A stretch of DNA of 64,000 nucleotides from Tetracentron sinense. Taxonomy: Eukaryota > Streptophyta > Magnoliopsida > Trochodendrales > Trochodendraceae. The stretch is from assembly GCA_015143295.1 (NCBI GenBank), contig CM026551.1:15177827-15241826 (forward strand), given 5' to 3'. The notes below the pieces were generated by a model, which was not told the DNA's origin, searched no databases, and saw only the letters and a program-made list of their open reading frames with translations. Both the position numbers and the translations under genes were made by a program. Positions 32,775 to 43,190 of this stretch are shown in pieces (positions within the stretch are counted from its first letter, which is position 1; each line of letters begins with the position of its first letter).

Positions 32775-35515
32775 TCTCATAATGGGGTTCATGGGATTCT
32801 TAAGGGACAAAAAATGGAACTAATGGTTGAAGGCTTGAAGCCCTAGACTTTAGATCCTTCATCTTTTTTGAGGATTTGCCGAGTTTTCTTTATGTAGAGA
32901 ACCCTCTCCAATGTGACATGAATATGGTTTTCTTGTTGGCCATGCGTGTCTGTTTGTAGTGAGGAATGCATGGCAATAAAGTGTCATGGGGGGCCCATGT
33001 TTATGAAAATAACAAAGACTTCTCAATCCTTCTTGCATGTTAGAACCCCATATATGTGTTTAATGGAAGGCTTGTGGGATAAAGACTAAAGCACTTGAGA
33101 TTTCTCGTTTGTTGTGAACCCCCATTTCCTTTCCCACCATGTAGATTATTACTTTCAGAAGAGATTCTCTCATGAGAGAAACCCTTTTTAAAACAATCAA
33201 ATATACTTTGCTTGCACAAGTTAAAGGTAATGAGGAGGGAGAGAGAGAGATCCAAGAGCCTCTCTTGTTGAATTTCCTTTGAATGAGTCCACAAAGCAAT
33301 AGAAATTTCTTCAAAGTCAAACCCATCAAAACCATTCTCAAGATAGCCCATTTTGCGTTGAATCCTCCACACACACAAACATAGAGAGAGAGTAGTTTAA
33401 AGGTTTAATTAGGTCCAAAGAAGGATTAAAGGTATTCCATATTATCCCCTCCCTAATTTTCTATTTTTTCTCCCCTCAATAGAAATATCATATGCTAGTA
33501 TGACCTAGGATAAAAGATTAATATACATCGAAATGCACGTGCAATGGACGATCTGTATACGGAATCGTAGCGGTCCGAAAGCATTCAGACATTCGAGACG
33601 ACGGACCTACCGATGGCAACCGCAGACAATCTTTCCCCTTTATGAGATAAGGTTGTTGGATCAACTTCTACGGTTTGATCCTTCATAATTTTCTATTATT
33701 CGATAGAAAAGGGCAACCCTCGACAATGAGATAGACTATAATATCTACTCGAGCGCCGAAGGGAATCTTATCGTTTCTTAAGCCTGCTTATTTGCGTGTT
33801 GTCGACTAAAAAAAATTAAGCTTAATCACTTTTATTAGTGCATAATGGACTGTGGACTAAAATAATTTACTTAAGCATCAAGGCACTCACTCTCAATGAT
33901 GTTACCTGCCTACAAATATGATTCTCTCCATGAGATCACTAAACAATGAAATCTCTCAGGCAACATTGTCCACTAATGAGAGTCATAATTCATGCATCTA
34001 TTTGTAATTTTCCTTCCCATCTTATCACTTTGGGTTTTCTAATAGGGTCAAGAGCTTTCAATGTCAGTCTCATGACACGAACCCTTGTTATTGTGTATGT
34101 CACAGCTCAAGGCAATTTCTTACCATACCATGAATGGTCTAAACAAAATCTAGCCCAATCCCTTGTAGCATTTCTTTAATATAATTAATTCAAGGAAAAA
34201 AGGGAAATTAGATTACATCTCTCCTTTTGGTTTTACATTTGTTCAAATAAAATACTTAATTAGCTAGGTGATGCGTCTAAGTAAGAAATTGTTCTTGAAG
34301 TCTCAATTTAGCTAAATCTCTTTAAAAAAACATCTATTTCCTCATGATGAATAAAAAAGATTGTGGAGTGCTAGCAGTAATCACCTATGACAGCTGACAC
34401 ATGCATCCACTCTTTCGTAGATTTCGACGTTGTGATGCCCTTTATCCTGCATTCCATTAAATAACGTAACAAGTATTTTTCTCAGCATCCATTAATGTTG
34501 CTTTAGCCAATCACATAGATTGTAAGGAAAACCCCTTCCACGTGTCAGAGAATCTATGAGAGAGTACTGGATGTGTAATGCAATTACCACTAAGCATTAT
34601 CAAAAGAATTTGGTCATCATAAATAGTCATGGCATGTCATTAGAGAAAAGCCTAATTAACCCTAAACCTAGCCCAAAATGTACATTTGACTTTTTATGCA
34701 TGCCAACGGACGTACGACACGTGACACATCCACCGGAAGTCATGAGTCATGGTAATGTCATGCCATGATGACAGGTCGAGTGACCGCCAGATCATCATTG
34801 AGAATTCCTAATTATCACCAACCCCTATTAGTGAGTGACTTTTGGCACCCTTAGATTGGCTTTTTCTTGCAACAAAAAACATCTTGGTCCTCATTGAGGC
34901 TGATACATTAGATAGGTTAAGCCATCTCCAAATCTCCAACAGTAATATATGCTCCCATTGTTAGGAGAACCTATCATCCCTTTCTGTTAATAATTAAATG
35001 ATGTATTTTGTATGATGGAGGGGATTTCATGAACAAAAAGTGCATTATTTCTAAGATCATGGGGGCCCTTTGGTTTGAAGTTTAAATTTAAAAGCTCTTA
35101 TTGCTACCCTCCCTTTCTTACCAACCGAAGAGCCCTTTTTTTTTTTTTAAACGGTCGGAAAGCGTGTCCGTGAGGTTGACTATCCAACGGCTAGAGGTGA
35201 TTCCGTACTGTACTGTGGAAGATCCTGGCCGTTCAATTGTTCAACGCGCTTTGGCTGATAATCGCAGATCAGATTGGTGCAACTTGCAAGCTAGATCATT
35301 ATGGGTGGGTGCCCCCCCTTTGTACTTGTTACTTGACGAGAATGTGTTCTCAAGTTGGAAGCAAATTAATGCTGCATGTAGCGTTCGACCCAGATAGAGT
35401 GGATCTCGATTCTCAGCCTATGTTACTATGGGTCCCACCTAAGAAATCTGGTATCTTAAGGTAGACCTGATAGACCATCATAAGCGTCAAATCTATAGTT
35501 TTTTTAACAGTTTAA
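32775..35515. other. Intergenic stretch, no gene recognised
   Basis: Contains only short frames. Two minus-strand frames at 33040-33378 overlap in different phases and match no family I know. 33530-33790 is GC-richer with TGCACGTGCAATGG. 34520-34560 has a CCACGTGTCA motif. 35150-35290 is GC-richer without a credible frame. Confidence 0.3.
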
Positions 35516-35519
35516 ATAT

Positions 35520-35554
35520 CATGGGGAGCTCCGCATGATGCAGAGCTCCCCATG
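35520..35554. repeat. 35 bp near-perfect palindrome
   Basis: CATGGGGAGCTC (35520-35531) and GAGCTCCCCATG (35543-35554) pair exactly; the loop itself has GCAT/ATGC pairing. A GGGGAGCTCC motif recurs at about 36097. Confidence 0.75.
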
Positions 35555-36090
35555 AAAATTAAGCTCTTTTTTTAATTCTTGAAATGCTAGGTTCCTCATT
35601 AGGGAGAGGTTTTGGGTCAAATTTAGAAGAGGCAAACTTTCAATATATTGATTAAAGGTTCTCTTTGAGTGAGGAGGGAGGAGGTTCACGCACCATACTT
35701 ACAGCACCCCAAAAAAAAAATGCAAGAAAGGATAATAAATAATAAAACGAAGGGGAAAGAAAAAGAAAGCCATTTCCACACTATTTTTTAGTTGGTTAAA
35801 AAAAAACGTAGGGGAGAAACTAGAAAGGATTTAAAGTAAACAATGGTGGTTGCAAAGGTGGTAGTGGTGGTGGAGGCGGCATCAGAGTATTAATTGTAGT
35901 GGTGGATGCAAATGGCAATGAGGAAAAAGGCAAAACTAACAATGGTGGAGGCGGCGACTGTGGTGGTAGTGGAGGGAGTGGAGGCAGTACAGTAGTTGAT
36001 ATTTGTGAATCATTTTTACTTACTTTTCTTTGCCCGATAAGTTTCTGGGTAATTAAACCTAGAAAAATAATTTTTTTTTTTGAGTTTAAC
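35555..36090. other. Intergenic stretch with GGT/GGA-rich tract
   Basis: 35840-36000 is rich in GGTGGTAGTGG units. The frame across it (35899-36117) is glycine-rich and then hydrophobic, and is most simply low-complexity DNA, not a gene. Confidence 0.35.
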
Positions 36091-36094
36091 TATG

Positions 36095-36260
36095 AAGGGG
36101 AGCTCCAAAACCAATGAGGGCACGCCGTTGCCCATTTGTGTCTTATAAAAAGGGCCCCACGTTCAATAGGGGTAAATTGGAAATAAAAAAAAATGAGCCT
36201 CATTTTTGTAAGACACAAACACTGTTCAACGGCATGTGTTGTTGCCCATCCTAACTCAGA
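36095..36260. mobile_element. Small foldback MITE candidate
   Basis: The left arm GGGCACGCCGTTGCCCATTT with GTGTCTTATAAAAA mirrors the right arm TTTTTGTAAGACACAAACAC and GTTCAACGGCATGTGTTGTTGCCC. Target duplication was not identified. Confidence 0.5.
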
Positions 36261-37226
36261 AACAATTACGGCCAGGTTTTAAAATATTGAATAGTATAAG
36301 GATATTTTTATTCATTAAATTTTATATTTATGTATGCAATCCCAAAAAATCCAGAGCTCCTAAAATAATGGGATTTTAGTAAATAGCTCTAAAATGAAGG
36401 AATTTAGTTAATATTGAAAGTGTAAAGATATTTTTGTCCATAAAATTTTATATTTACGCATGTAAATCCCAAAAAAAATCTAGAGCTCGTAAAAAATAAA
36501 TACAACGGGGTTTTAGTAAATATTGAAATATTGTAAGGATATTTCTATCCTAAAATTTATATTTACACATGGTAATCCAAAAAAATTCCAGAGCTCTCGT
36601 TCATAGTTTAAACTAACTTTTATTTCAATTTTTTCTCTATACCCTATTTCCTACTGAACCAGACAGGAGATAAAAGCATGCACTAGGAGTGGCAAGGCTT
36701 TGGTCCAGTGAGATAAGAGCTGGTTCGGCTAAGAATATCCTCAAATTGACTAAACACATAAAACGGGTTGCGAAGGCAAACTCAAACCCACCCTACTAAG
36801 AGGTCCTGAACCCGAATCTGCCATATGAAACCATTTAAAATAAAAATGTCATAAGATGTTTAATCATATTAATAAAACCTTAAAATGAAATTGAATAAAT
36901 ATATCAAGCACATAATTATATATATATATATATATTATTAAAAATAAACTTATGTAATTTAACTAGTCGGGTTTGGAAAGCCCAAGTTAAATCCGAACTC
37001 ACTTGATCCGTGCGTCCCAGATTTCAATCTGATTCTAAAGCCGTGTAGGCCTTGTTAATTAATCCGGCTGGTTGACGGGTCGGATCTGGCAAATGTGATG
37101 TACTAATAGACTAGATGAATCGTTCAGATAAACGTGTTTTTCCCCTTTTTTTTAAATAAATCGCGAGTTTTTGGTCTGCCGACTGTTTTACACTATTAAC
37201 TTGAGGAGGTTGACAGTTTCTCTCCT
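36261..37226. other. AT-rich stretch with irregular repeats
   Basis: 36290-36600 repeats a unit of about 120 bp containing TAAGGATATTTTTATCC, AAATTTTATATTTA and CCCAAAAAATCCAGAGCTC three times. A (TA)n microsatellite sits at 36917-36936. No gene is seen. Confidence 0.45.
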
Positions 37227-37404
37227 GACTTGGGATCTTCTCCACCGGTAGCTGGTGAAAAGACCGCCAGCACCACCAAATATTGGACACGTACCACATT
37301 ATTGCGCGCCCCAAAGTTCTGTTCACAACAGAGGAATATGTGGCGCCTCATTTGGTGATGCTGGCGGCCTCCCCGCCAGCAACCACCGGAGAAGATCCCA
37401 AGTC
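37227..37404. repeat. 178 bp GC-rich inverted repeat (foldback)
   Basis: GACTTGGGATCTTCTCC at 37227 pairs exactly with GGAGAAGATCCCAAGTC ending at 37404. The arms continue inwards with ACCGCCAGCACCACCAAAT against ATTTGGTGATGCTGGCGG. The right arm has an additional small stem (GGCGGCCTCCCCGCC). It is much GC-richer than its surroundings. It may be a MITE or a transcribed hairpin; no target duplication was seen. Confidence 0.7.
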
Positions 37405-38212
37405 CACTTTCCCTCTACGGAACTCGACTATCCACGTGGCAACATCTTCAAATGTATGCTTTGGAAAATATTTATTTCTTCTTTAGCAGTAGTATGGAGC
37501 TCTGGCGCGATAGTGTTGGTGGCTAGGCTAAGCTATGAACGCTCTCTTTCTCATAACTATCAGTCACTGTTTTCTTTTCTTTGTTTTATCTTTTTCTTTA
37601 TTCTCTTCTTTGTTGACATTTCCTAGCAATTGTCCCACTCCCACTCCTACGTGAACTTTGTACTCCCAGTGAATTTTCATAAATGGGATTTAGTACGTCC
37701 GTATTAATAAATTAGTCATACGCAAACAGTAGTATTTTGGCACAATTTTAAATGAATTTGATTTTTTAGTTTCAAGAGTTTAAATATTTTTAATGGGTTA
37801 GATTTTTATTTCTATTTCTCTTAGGATGTGTTTGTTTGGCTAGAAAACACAAGAAAATGAAAGAAAATTTCGTTTTCTTTTACTTTATTACTGTTTGGTT
37901 TCCAAGAATCACAACTTTCTCAAGAAAATAGATACTACTTTTCCTTGTCGTTTATGCTATGTTTGGTTGCCGAGAAAATCTAAGAAACAAAAAACTATAA
38001 AGTTTTCATCGTTTGATTGTTTAGAAAATTAGAGAGAATTTTGCATATATTTTTTTTCCTTATTTGGCTTTTAAAAATTACTAAATTTTATTTCCACGAC
38101 TATTTTCTCATTTTTCTTTATATGATCAGATGTTTAAGTTTGAGACGAGAAAGTTGTTAAACTCAAAACTAAGAAGCATTTACCAACGAGATTGTAATGG
38201 TGGGATAGGATG
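37405..38212. other. Intergenic stretch, Tourist-like fragment
   Basis: 37825-38120 has GTGTTTGTTTGGCTAGAAAAC and TGTTTGGTTGCCGAGAAAAT phrases typical of Tourist/Stowaway-class MITEs, without clear ends. The frame at 37255-37626 overlaps the foldback and is not a credible gene. Confidence 0.3.
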
Positions 38213-38220
38213 TATAAAAT

Positions 38221-38492
38221 TAGGAGCTGAGCCATGCATGATTCCTCTGTGGAGGGGGGGTACGCCCCCAAATTTTTTTTTGAGGGTCCAGTTCATGGGT
38301 CATCATAGTTGTTTGTCTATTTGTAAAGAATATATTTTTTCTTGAAAGTTTAAGGGGACTAGAGTCCCCCATCCCCTGGCTCTACCCCTCTCCCAGGCTA
38401 CACCCTTATTAATACAATAGGTTTTTTTTCTTCAAAATTTCAGGGGGGAGGGGGGGATTAATCCACCCTGGGCCCATGTGGCTCCACCCCTA
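38221..38492. mobile_element. hAT-type MITE with near-perfect 8 bp target duplication
   Basis: Flanks TATAAAAT (38213-38220) and TTTAAAAT (38493-38500) differ at one base. The ends TAGGAGCTGAGCCATG and CATGTGGCTCCACCCCTA are complementary with few mismatches, the TAGGGGTGGAGCCA terminus of a common plant hAT MITE. The inside is G-rich with decayed repeats. Confidence 0.75.
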
Positions 38493-38899
38493 TTTAAAAT
38501 GGAATCTACAGACTCTTACAATTGTTTGAATAGAACTTATTCAAGCTCGAATGAAAAGATTAAGATTGATAAACAAAATTGTATGTACGTTGTTAGCACC
38601 CATTTTTGCACTTGTCTTGGAGAATTTTGCCTATTCTAACTAAAAAAATTATTATTATTACTTAAATTTTCCAAATTCATTTTTTTCAATATAAATTTGA
38701 ATTTTAAAAAATATTTTAAGAATTGTTTTATAATTTTGAAAATTACAAAAATACCCCTACCTTTTTAAAATTACCAAAACACCCCTATCACTAACTAACA
38801 CTAACGTTTTATGGTTAGACCCTAATAATCCTTGAAATTTCAACTTTTTTTATTGACCTTAGATAACCTTTCCAGCACATCCTTAATAGACTTGAAACA

Positions 38900-39415
38900 A
38901 GTCCTCTTTACGTACCCTTACCATTCAACAATGAAACAGTCAATTCTTTTAAAGTGAAACCATAAGACCAAAGTTAGATTATCGAGCTGTTAGCTCGGTT
39001 GGCGCAGGAGGGGCTGTTGTTGGATTGGGTAGGGAATAAGATGATTTGGAGCCTGGCGGATGGAGTGAGAAAGTTGGAGACGGTGAGAGAGTGATAGAGA
39101 TGTCTAAGATGGAGAAGAAAGTGAAGGAAAAGATTGAGGGAAATAGAATGGAAGAGAGGTGAAGAGAGAAATGATAGAGGGATGGAGAGGGCTTATCCTT
39201 AAGGAACTTGGACCTTCTTTCCATGACAAGGGACTCTAAAACGTACTTTTACCATTCCATAGCCACAACAAGACACAAATTCTTTTAAATAAATAAGAGA
39301 GATATGGTGAGGGTTAGATAGAGATAGAGAGGTCTAAGATGGAGAGAAAAATGAAATAAGAAATAGAGGGAAAGAGTGAGAGAGAACTGGAAAGGGGAGA
39401 GAGGGAAATTGATGC
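38900..39415. repeat. Imperfect tandem duplication, about 340 bp period
   Basis: TACGTACCCTTACCATTC...ATTCTTTTAAA recurs as ACGTACTTTTACCATTC...ATTCTTTTAAA, and GAGATGTCTAAGATGGAG recurs as GAGAGGTCTAAGATGGAG. The duplicated part is GAGA-rich and non-coding. Confidence 0.6.
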
Positions 39416-39779
39416 AGTCTGAAACATGAAATTGAAATAGGAAGAGATCATTGTCTCCCTCTAAGAAACAATAACCTTGAATCCATATGGAAAATAAATA
39501 ATAATCTCTAAAGAAAATGAAATTTTATATTTACTAAAAACTGAGAAACTTCTCTAAGTAATAGCTTAAATACATCCAAACTCCTAATTTATCAGAAATA
39601 GTAAAAATTATTTAAAATAATAAAAATCCTCAATATCACAAAACTTTTAATTTAACCTTAACTTGCTAAATTAAGATCTTCTAATACAAACTAGACTCTA
39701 ATATCTTAACAATATGCTAAACTAAAAACTTACTATTTAAAAATAATAAATTGATACTATGTTTTGACTTGATTTCCTC

Positions 39780-40990
39780 CCACCTTGACGCTCCAAAAAC
39801 TGCTCGGCTATTTGTTCTACAACAATCTCCTCTAGTTGAAAATAACTCACCATCGAGTTAGCTAGTTACTGATTTCAGTTCATGGTACTCGAACAAATCT
39901 AACACATTGAACGTCTTTCATATCACCATATTTTCAAGAAGATCAGTAATATATATGCATCTAAGTATTTGCTAGTAACCTATCTTTAGGATATTGTATG
40001 TCTCAACTGGAAAATGCTTCTTCCTTAGATGAACTATCACTCTGTCTCAATCCTTGAACACCTTTAGGTGCCTATACTGGCCAGCCTTCTCCTTAGATTT
40101 GGCATTGGTCTCATCCAACATTTTCTAAATAGTTGCATGCATGTCCACAATCTTCTCAACCATCTTGTCAGCAACTAAACTCATCCCTGAAAGTTTCTTC
40201 AAGGTAAATTCAGCTTGAGCAGAAAAATCCTATTGTTTGAGCTTATTCCCTTAAAGACACCGTATAATATTCTCTAATGTTCGATTCACCACTTTTGAGG
40301 CTGTCTATTTGGGAATGTTAAGCACTATTGTACAGCAAGTATCAAATCAGCTCCATAGGGTCCTCCCAAAATGGCAAAGAAATTTTGTATCCTGATTTGA
40401 TGTAATCATCTTGGGCACACCATGGGCACACCATGTAGTCACACCACCTCTTTAAAAAAAATAGATTGGCTACATTGGTTGCATCCATCATCTTCTTACA
40501 CGAAATAAAATTTCTCATCTTATACAATTTGTCTACTACCACAAAAACAAAATTTATACGACTTTGAGATTGCAGAAGGCCCAATACAAAATCCATTATT
40601 AACTCCTCCCAACGTGATTCTAGTACTTAGTAATGGATTGTAGAGGTCACTATTTTAGGACTATCTTTTAGCTATTTGACAGACATTACATCGCTTTACT
40701 TTCCTCCCAATATCTCTCTTCAATTGAAGCAAGTATCCTCCCAATCCTCCTCCATGCAACTCAGTAACAACACTCTCACGTAATGAACATCTGGGAATAC
40801 ACCACCTATTCACCTTGAAGAGAAAACAATCTTATAAGTGCACTCCATCTGAAAGTCCAATCAGGCATTTAAAGTAGACTTCTTTAAAATCTTTGTCTTC
40901 AACATATATTTCTATGAGATATTCAAACCCCACAACCTCAGTACTCATGGTTACTAGAAGGGAGGATCTTCTACTACTTTGCTCTGCTAC
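39780..40990 (-). mobile_element. Ty3/gypsy integrase fossil fragment
   Basis: Minus-strand readings show a zinc-finger region near 40680-40780 (TELHGGGLGGYLQLKRDIG, then CNVCQIAK), an integrase core (MDFVLGLLQSQ at 40590, FVVVDKLYKM) and a C-terminal part at 39850-40080 (HLRKKHFPVETYN, SKTFNVLDL-like). The order fits a gypsy integrase. It is broken in several places and has no LTRs. Confidence 0.82.
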
Positions 40991-40993
40991 CCA

Positions 40994-43190
40994 TGTAACA
41001 ACCCAAAATTTTAATACAATATAATAAAATTGTGGGGTTAATGGTCCTTAACTAGGGTGAATTTACTAAAAATTAATTATCACTAGTTAAGTATTTGATA
41101 AATGCGTGGGAAGTGAGTTTTTGTTCGAGACTAAGTTGTACCGATAAAACTTCAGTATTTTTCTTCGAAAATTGCACACAGCATACCGGTCGAATATCAA
41201 GACGGTCATCTGTCGTACCGGTTCCATTGCGCATCGATTTGCGAGACCACGGGGGGCTTCATACGTAAGAAAATAAGGAAATACGTGGATTTTTGAAATT
41301 CAATTGGGACGCGATATTTACTGATTGCTCCAATAGAAATCTGCGAAACTCTCACACCACGTTTCGGTTGACCGTCTGGACAAATTTCTGTCGTCTCAGC
41401 TATTTATCATCTTAAACCGCGAAACTGCAATGTGTTTAGTGTCTAAAAGCAGGAAATTTGTGAGTTTTGCAGTTTTCTTCCGGACTTATTTTTTACTGTC
41501 AAAACTCAGTATTTTTTTTCAAAATTCGTACAGCGGGTGTCAGACTGTCCAGAGTATGGCCACCTGTCCTTTCGTCACCATCGCACGTCATCTCACTAAA
41601 TTACAGGGAGCCGTATGCGTGGGAAAATCGGAAACCGGTCAATGTGGTCAACCGCCACATCATCAAGGCACATGGCCTTCACATGACCATGCCATGTGGT
41701 ACCACATAGGCCACCCTCTTGCCTATATAAGGAAGGGATCTCCCCCTCATTTCCCCATTGCGCATCAGAGAGCCGAATACCTGCGTTACGAATTCTAGAC
41801 AGAAAAAGTGAGGAGAGAGAAACTACAAAGAGAAAGTGGGGTTAGGGAGAGAAGGAGGTCTACCTTAGGGTTTTTTGAAGTTCTCGATGCTTTGGCGACA
41901 TTCGTTTAACTCCTCAGAGCCTCGGTTTAGATGTAGAGAGGTAAAAACTCTTTCCCTCCTTTCTATTTTCCTTATTATGTATAGTTAACTTTAAACGACT
42001 GTAATTTTACGCTCAAAACTCGGAATCGAATGATTCTTGAACCGTTGTAAGGATATGGAAACCCTCTTCGAAGTTTATGTTGAAAATTTTCTTGATTTAG
42101 AGTCTAAGTGATCTCAAATGACCGAAAACCGAAGACTGGTCTACTGTAATTCATCCCAGGAACAGCCAATTTTAAGGAACCCTAGTTTTGTCACCATTGA
42201 TCGGAATCAAATGATTCTTTAGCCGTTGGAAAGATATGGAAACTTTCTTCGATGTTCATGTTAAATATTGTTCTTGATTTTGAGTCTAAGTGAGGTCAAA
42301 TGGCCGATAACCGAAGACCGGTCTGCTATGATTCTTCCCAAGAACAGCCAACTTTAGGAAACCCTAGTTTTATCACCGCTGATCAGAATCGAATGATTCT
42401 TAAGCCGTCAGAAAGATATGGAAACTCTCTTCTAAGTTCATGTTGAACATTTTTCCTGATTTTGAATCTAAGTGAGGTCAAATGGTCGAAACCAAATACT
42501 AGTCTGCTGTAATTCGTCTCAGGAATAGCCAACTTTAAGGAACCCTAGTTTTGTCACCGTTGATCGGATTCAAATGATTTTTGATCAATTTGAAAGGTAT
42601 CGAAACCCTCTTTAATTTTCATGTTTAACATTATTCCATATTTCATGTCGAATTTAGGTCAAACGTCAGTTTTCCGAAGACTAGTCTGTTGTAATTCGCC
42701 CTAGGAATAGTCAACTTTAGGTAACCCTAGTTTGGTAACTCTTGATCGGAATCGAATGATTCTTGAATCATTAGAAATATATCAAAAACTTCTTCGATGT
42801 TCATGTTTAATAGTTTTCTAGATGTTAAAATAGTAAAATATAGAGAATAGTCAAACTGTTTTAGGATCCTTATATGATTATTGTTTTGGAATTATATGAA
42901 TGTGTGATATGTGGATGAAAGAGTCGGAGACCCAATGGATTGTGTATGGAATGGATGGGATTACGTGTAGATTGAGCAAAGGGAGGTCGCCCACGGTTTC
43001 GTGCTGTAAACAGCTCGAAATTTTGGCTCTGTATACTGGGCACTCGATCACCCAACACTGGCGATCGATCGCCAGTGTACAGAATTGAGGGTTTTGTTTC
43101 CAGATAATACTCGAACCCTCTGGGATGCCCGGTTTGGACTCCCTATGTGTTATAATGCCACCCTTGGGTGACGAAATGATGATGTGAATG
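40994..43190 (+). mobile_element. LTR-like fossil stretch with internal tandem repeats
   Basis: It starts TGTAACAACCC, comparable to the solo LTR starts at 3.9 and 20.8 kb. A TATATAAGG box lies at about 41724, followed by a leader-like CT/GA-rich stretch and TTAGATGTAGAGAGG. Then come a 181 bp tandem array and a GGCGATCGATCGCC palindrome (about 43061). The 3' border and a target duplication were not found. Confidence 0.55.
41995..42835 (+). repeat. 181 bp tandem repeat, about 4.6 copies
   Basis: Unit starts (GGAACCCTAG-type) at 42176, 42357, 42539 and 42720, with a partial unit before. Each unit has GATCGGAATCGAATGATTC, GAAAGATATGGAAACCCTC, TTCATGTT and CTGCTGTAATTCGTCCCAGG-type blocks. Periods are 181-182 bp. 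One copy of the same unit occurs alone at 20940-21120 in the solo LTR. Confidence 0.9.

Noticed and set aside
33040-33378. Two overlapping minus-strand frames of 104-112 residues
   Set aside because: They overlap in different phases over the same DNA and neither matches a known family, which is the chance pattern.
35899-36117. Glycine-rich small protein
   Set aside because: The glycine part comes from a GGT/GGA tract, the rest is not family-like, and no upstream signals are seen.
37255-37626. 123-residue frame
   Set aside because: It runs through one arm of the GC-rich foldback, with a low-complexity hydrophobic tail; frames in the other phases are equally long.
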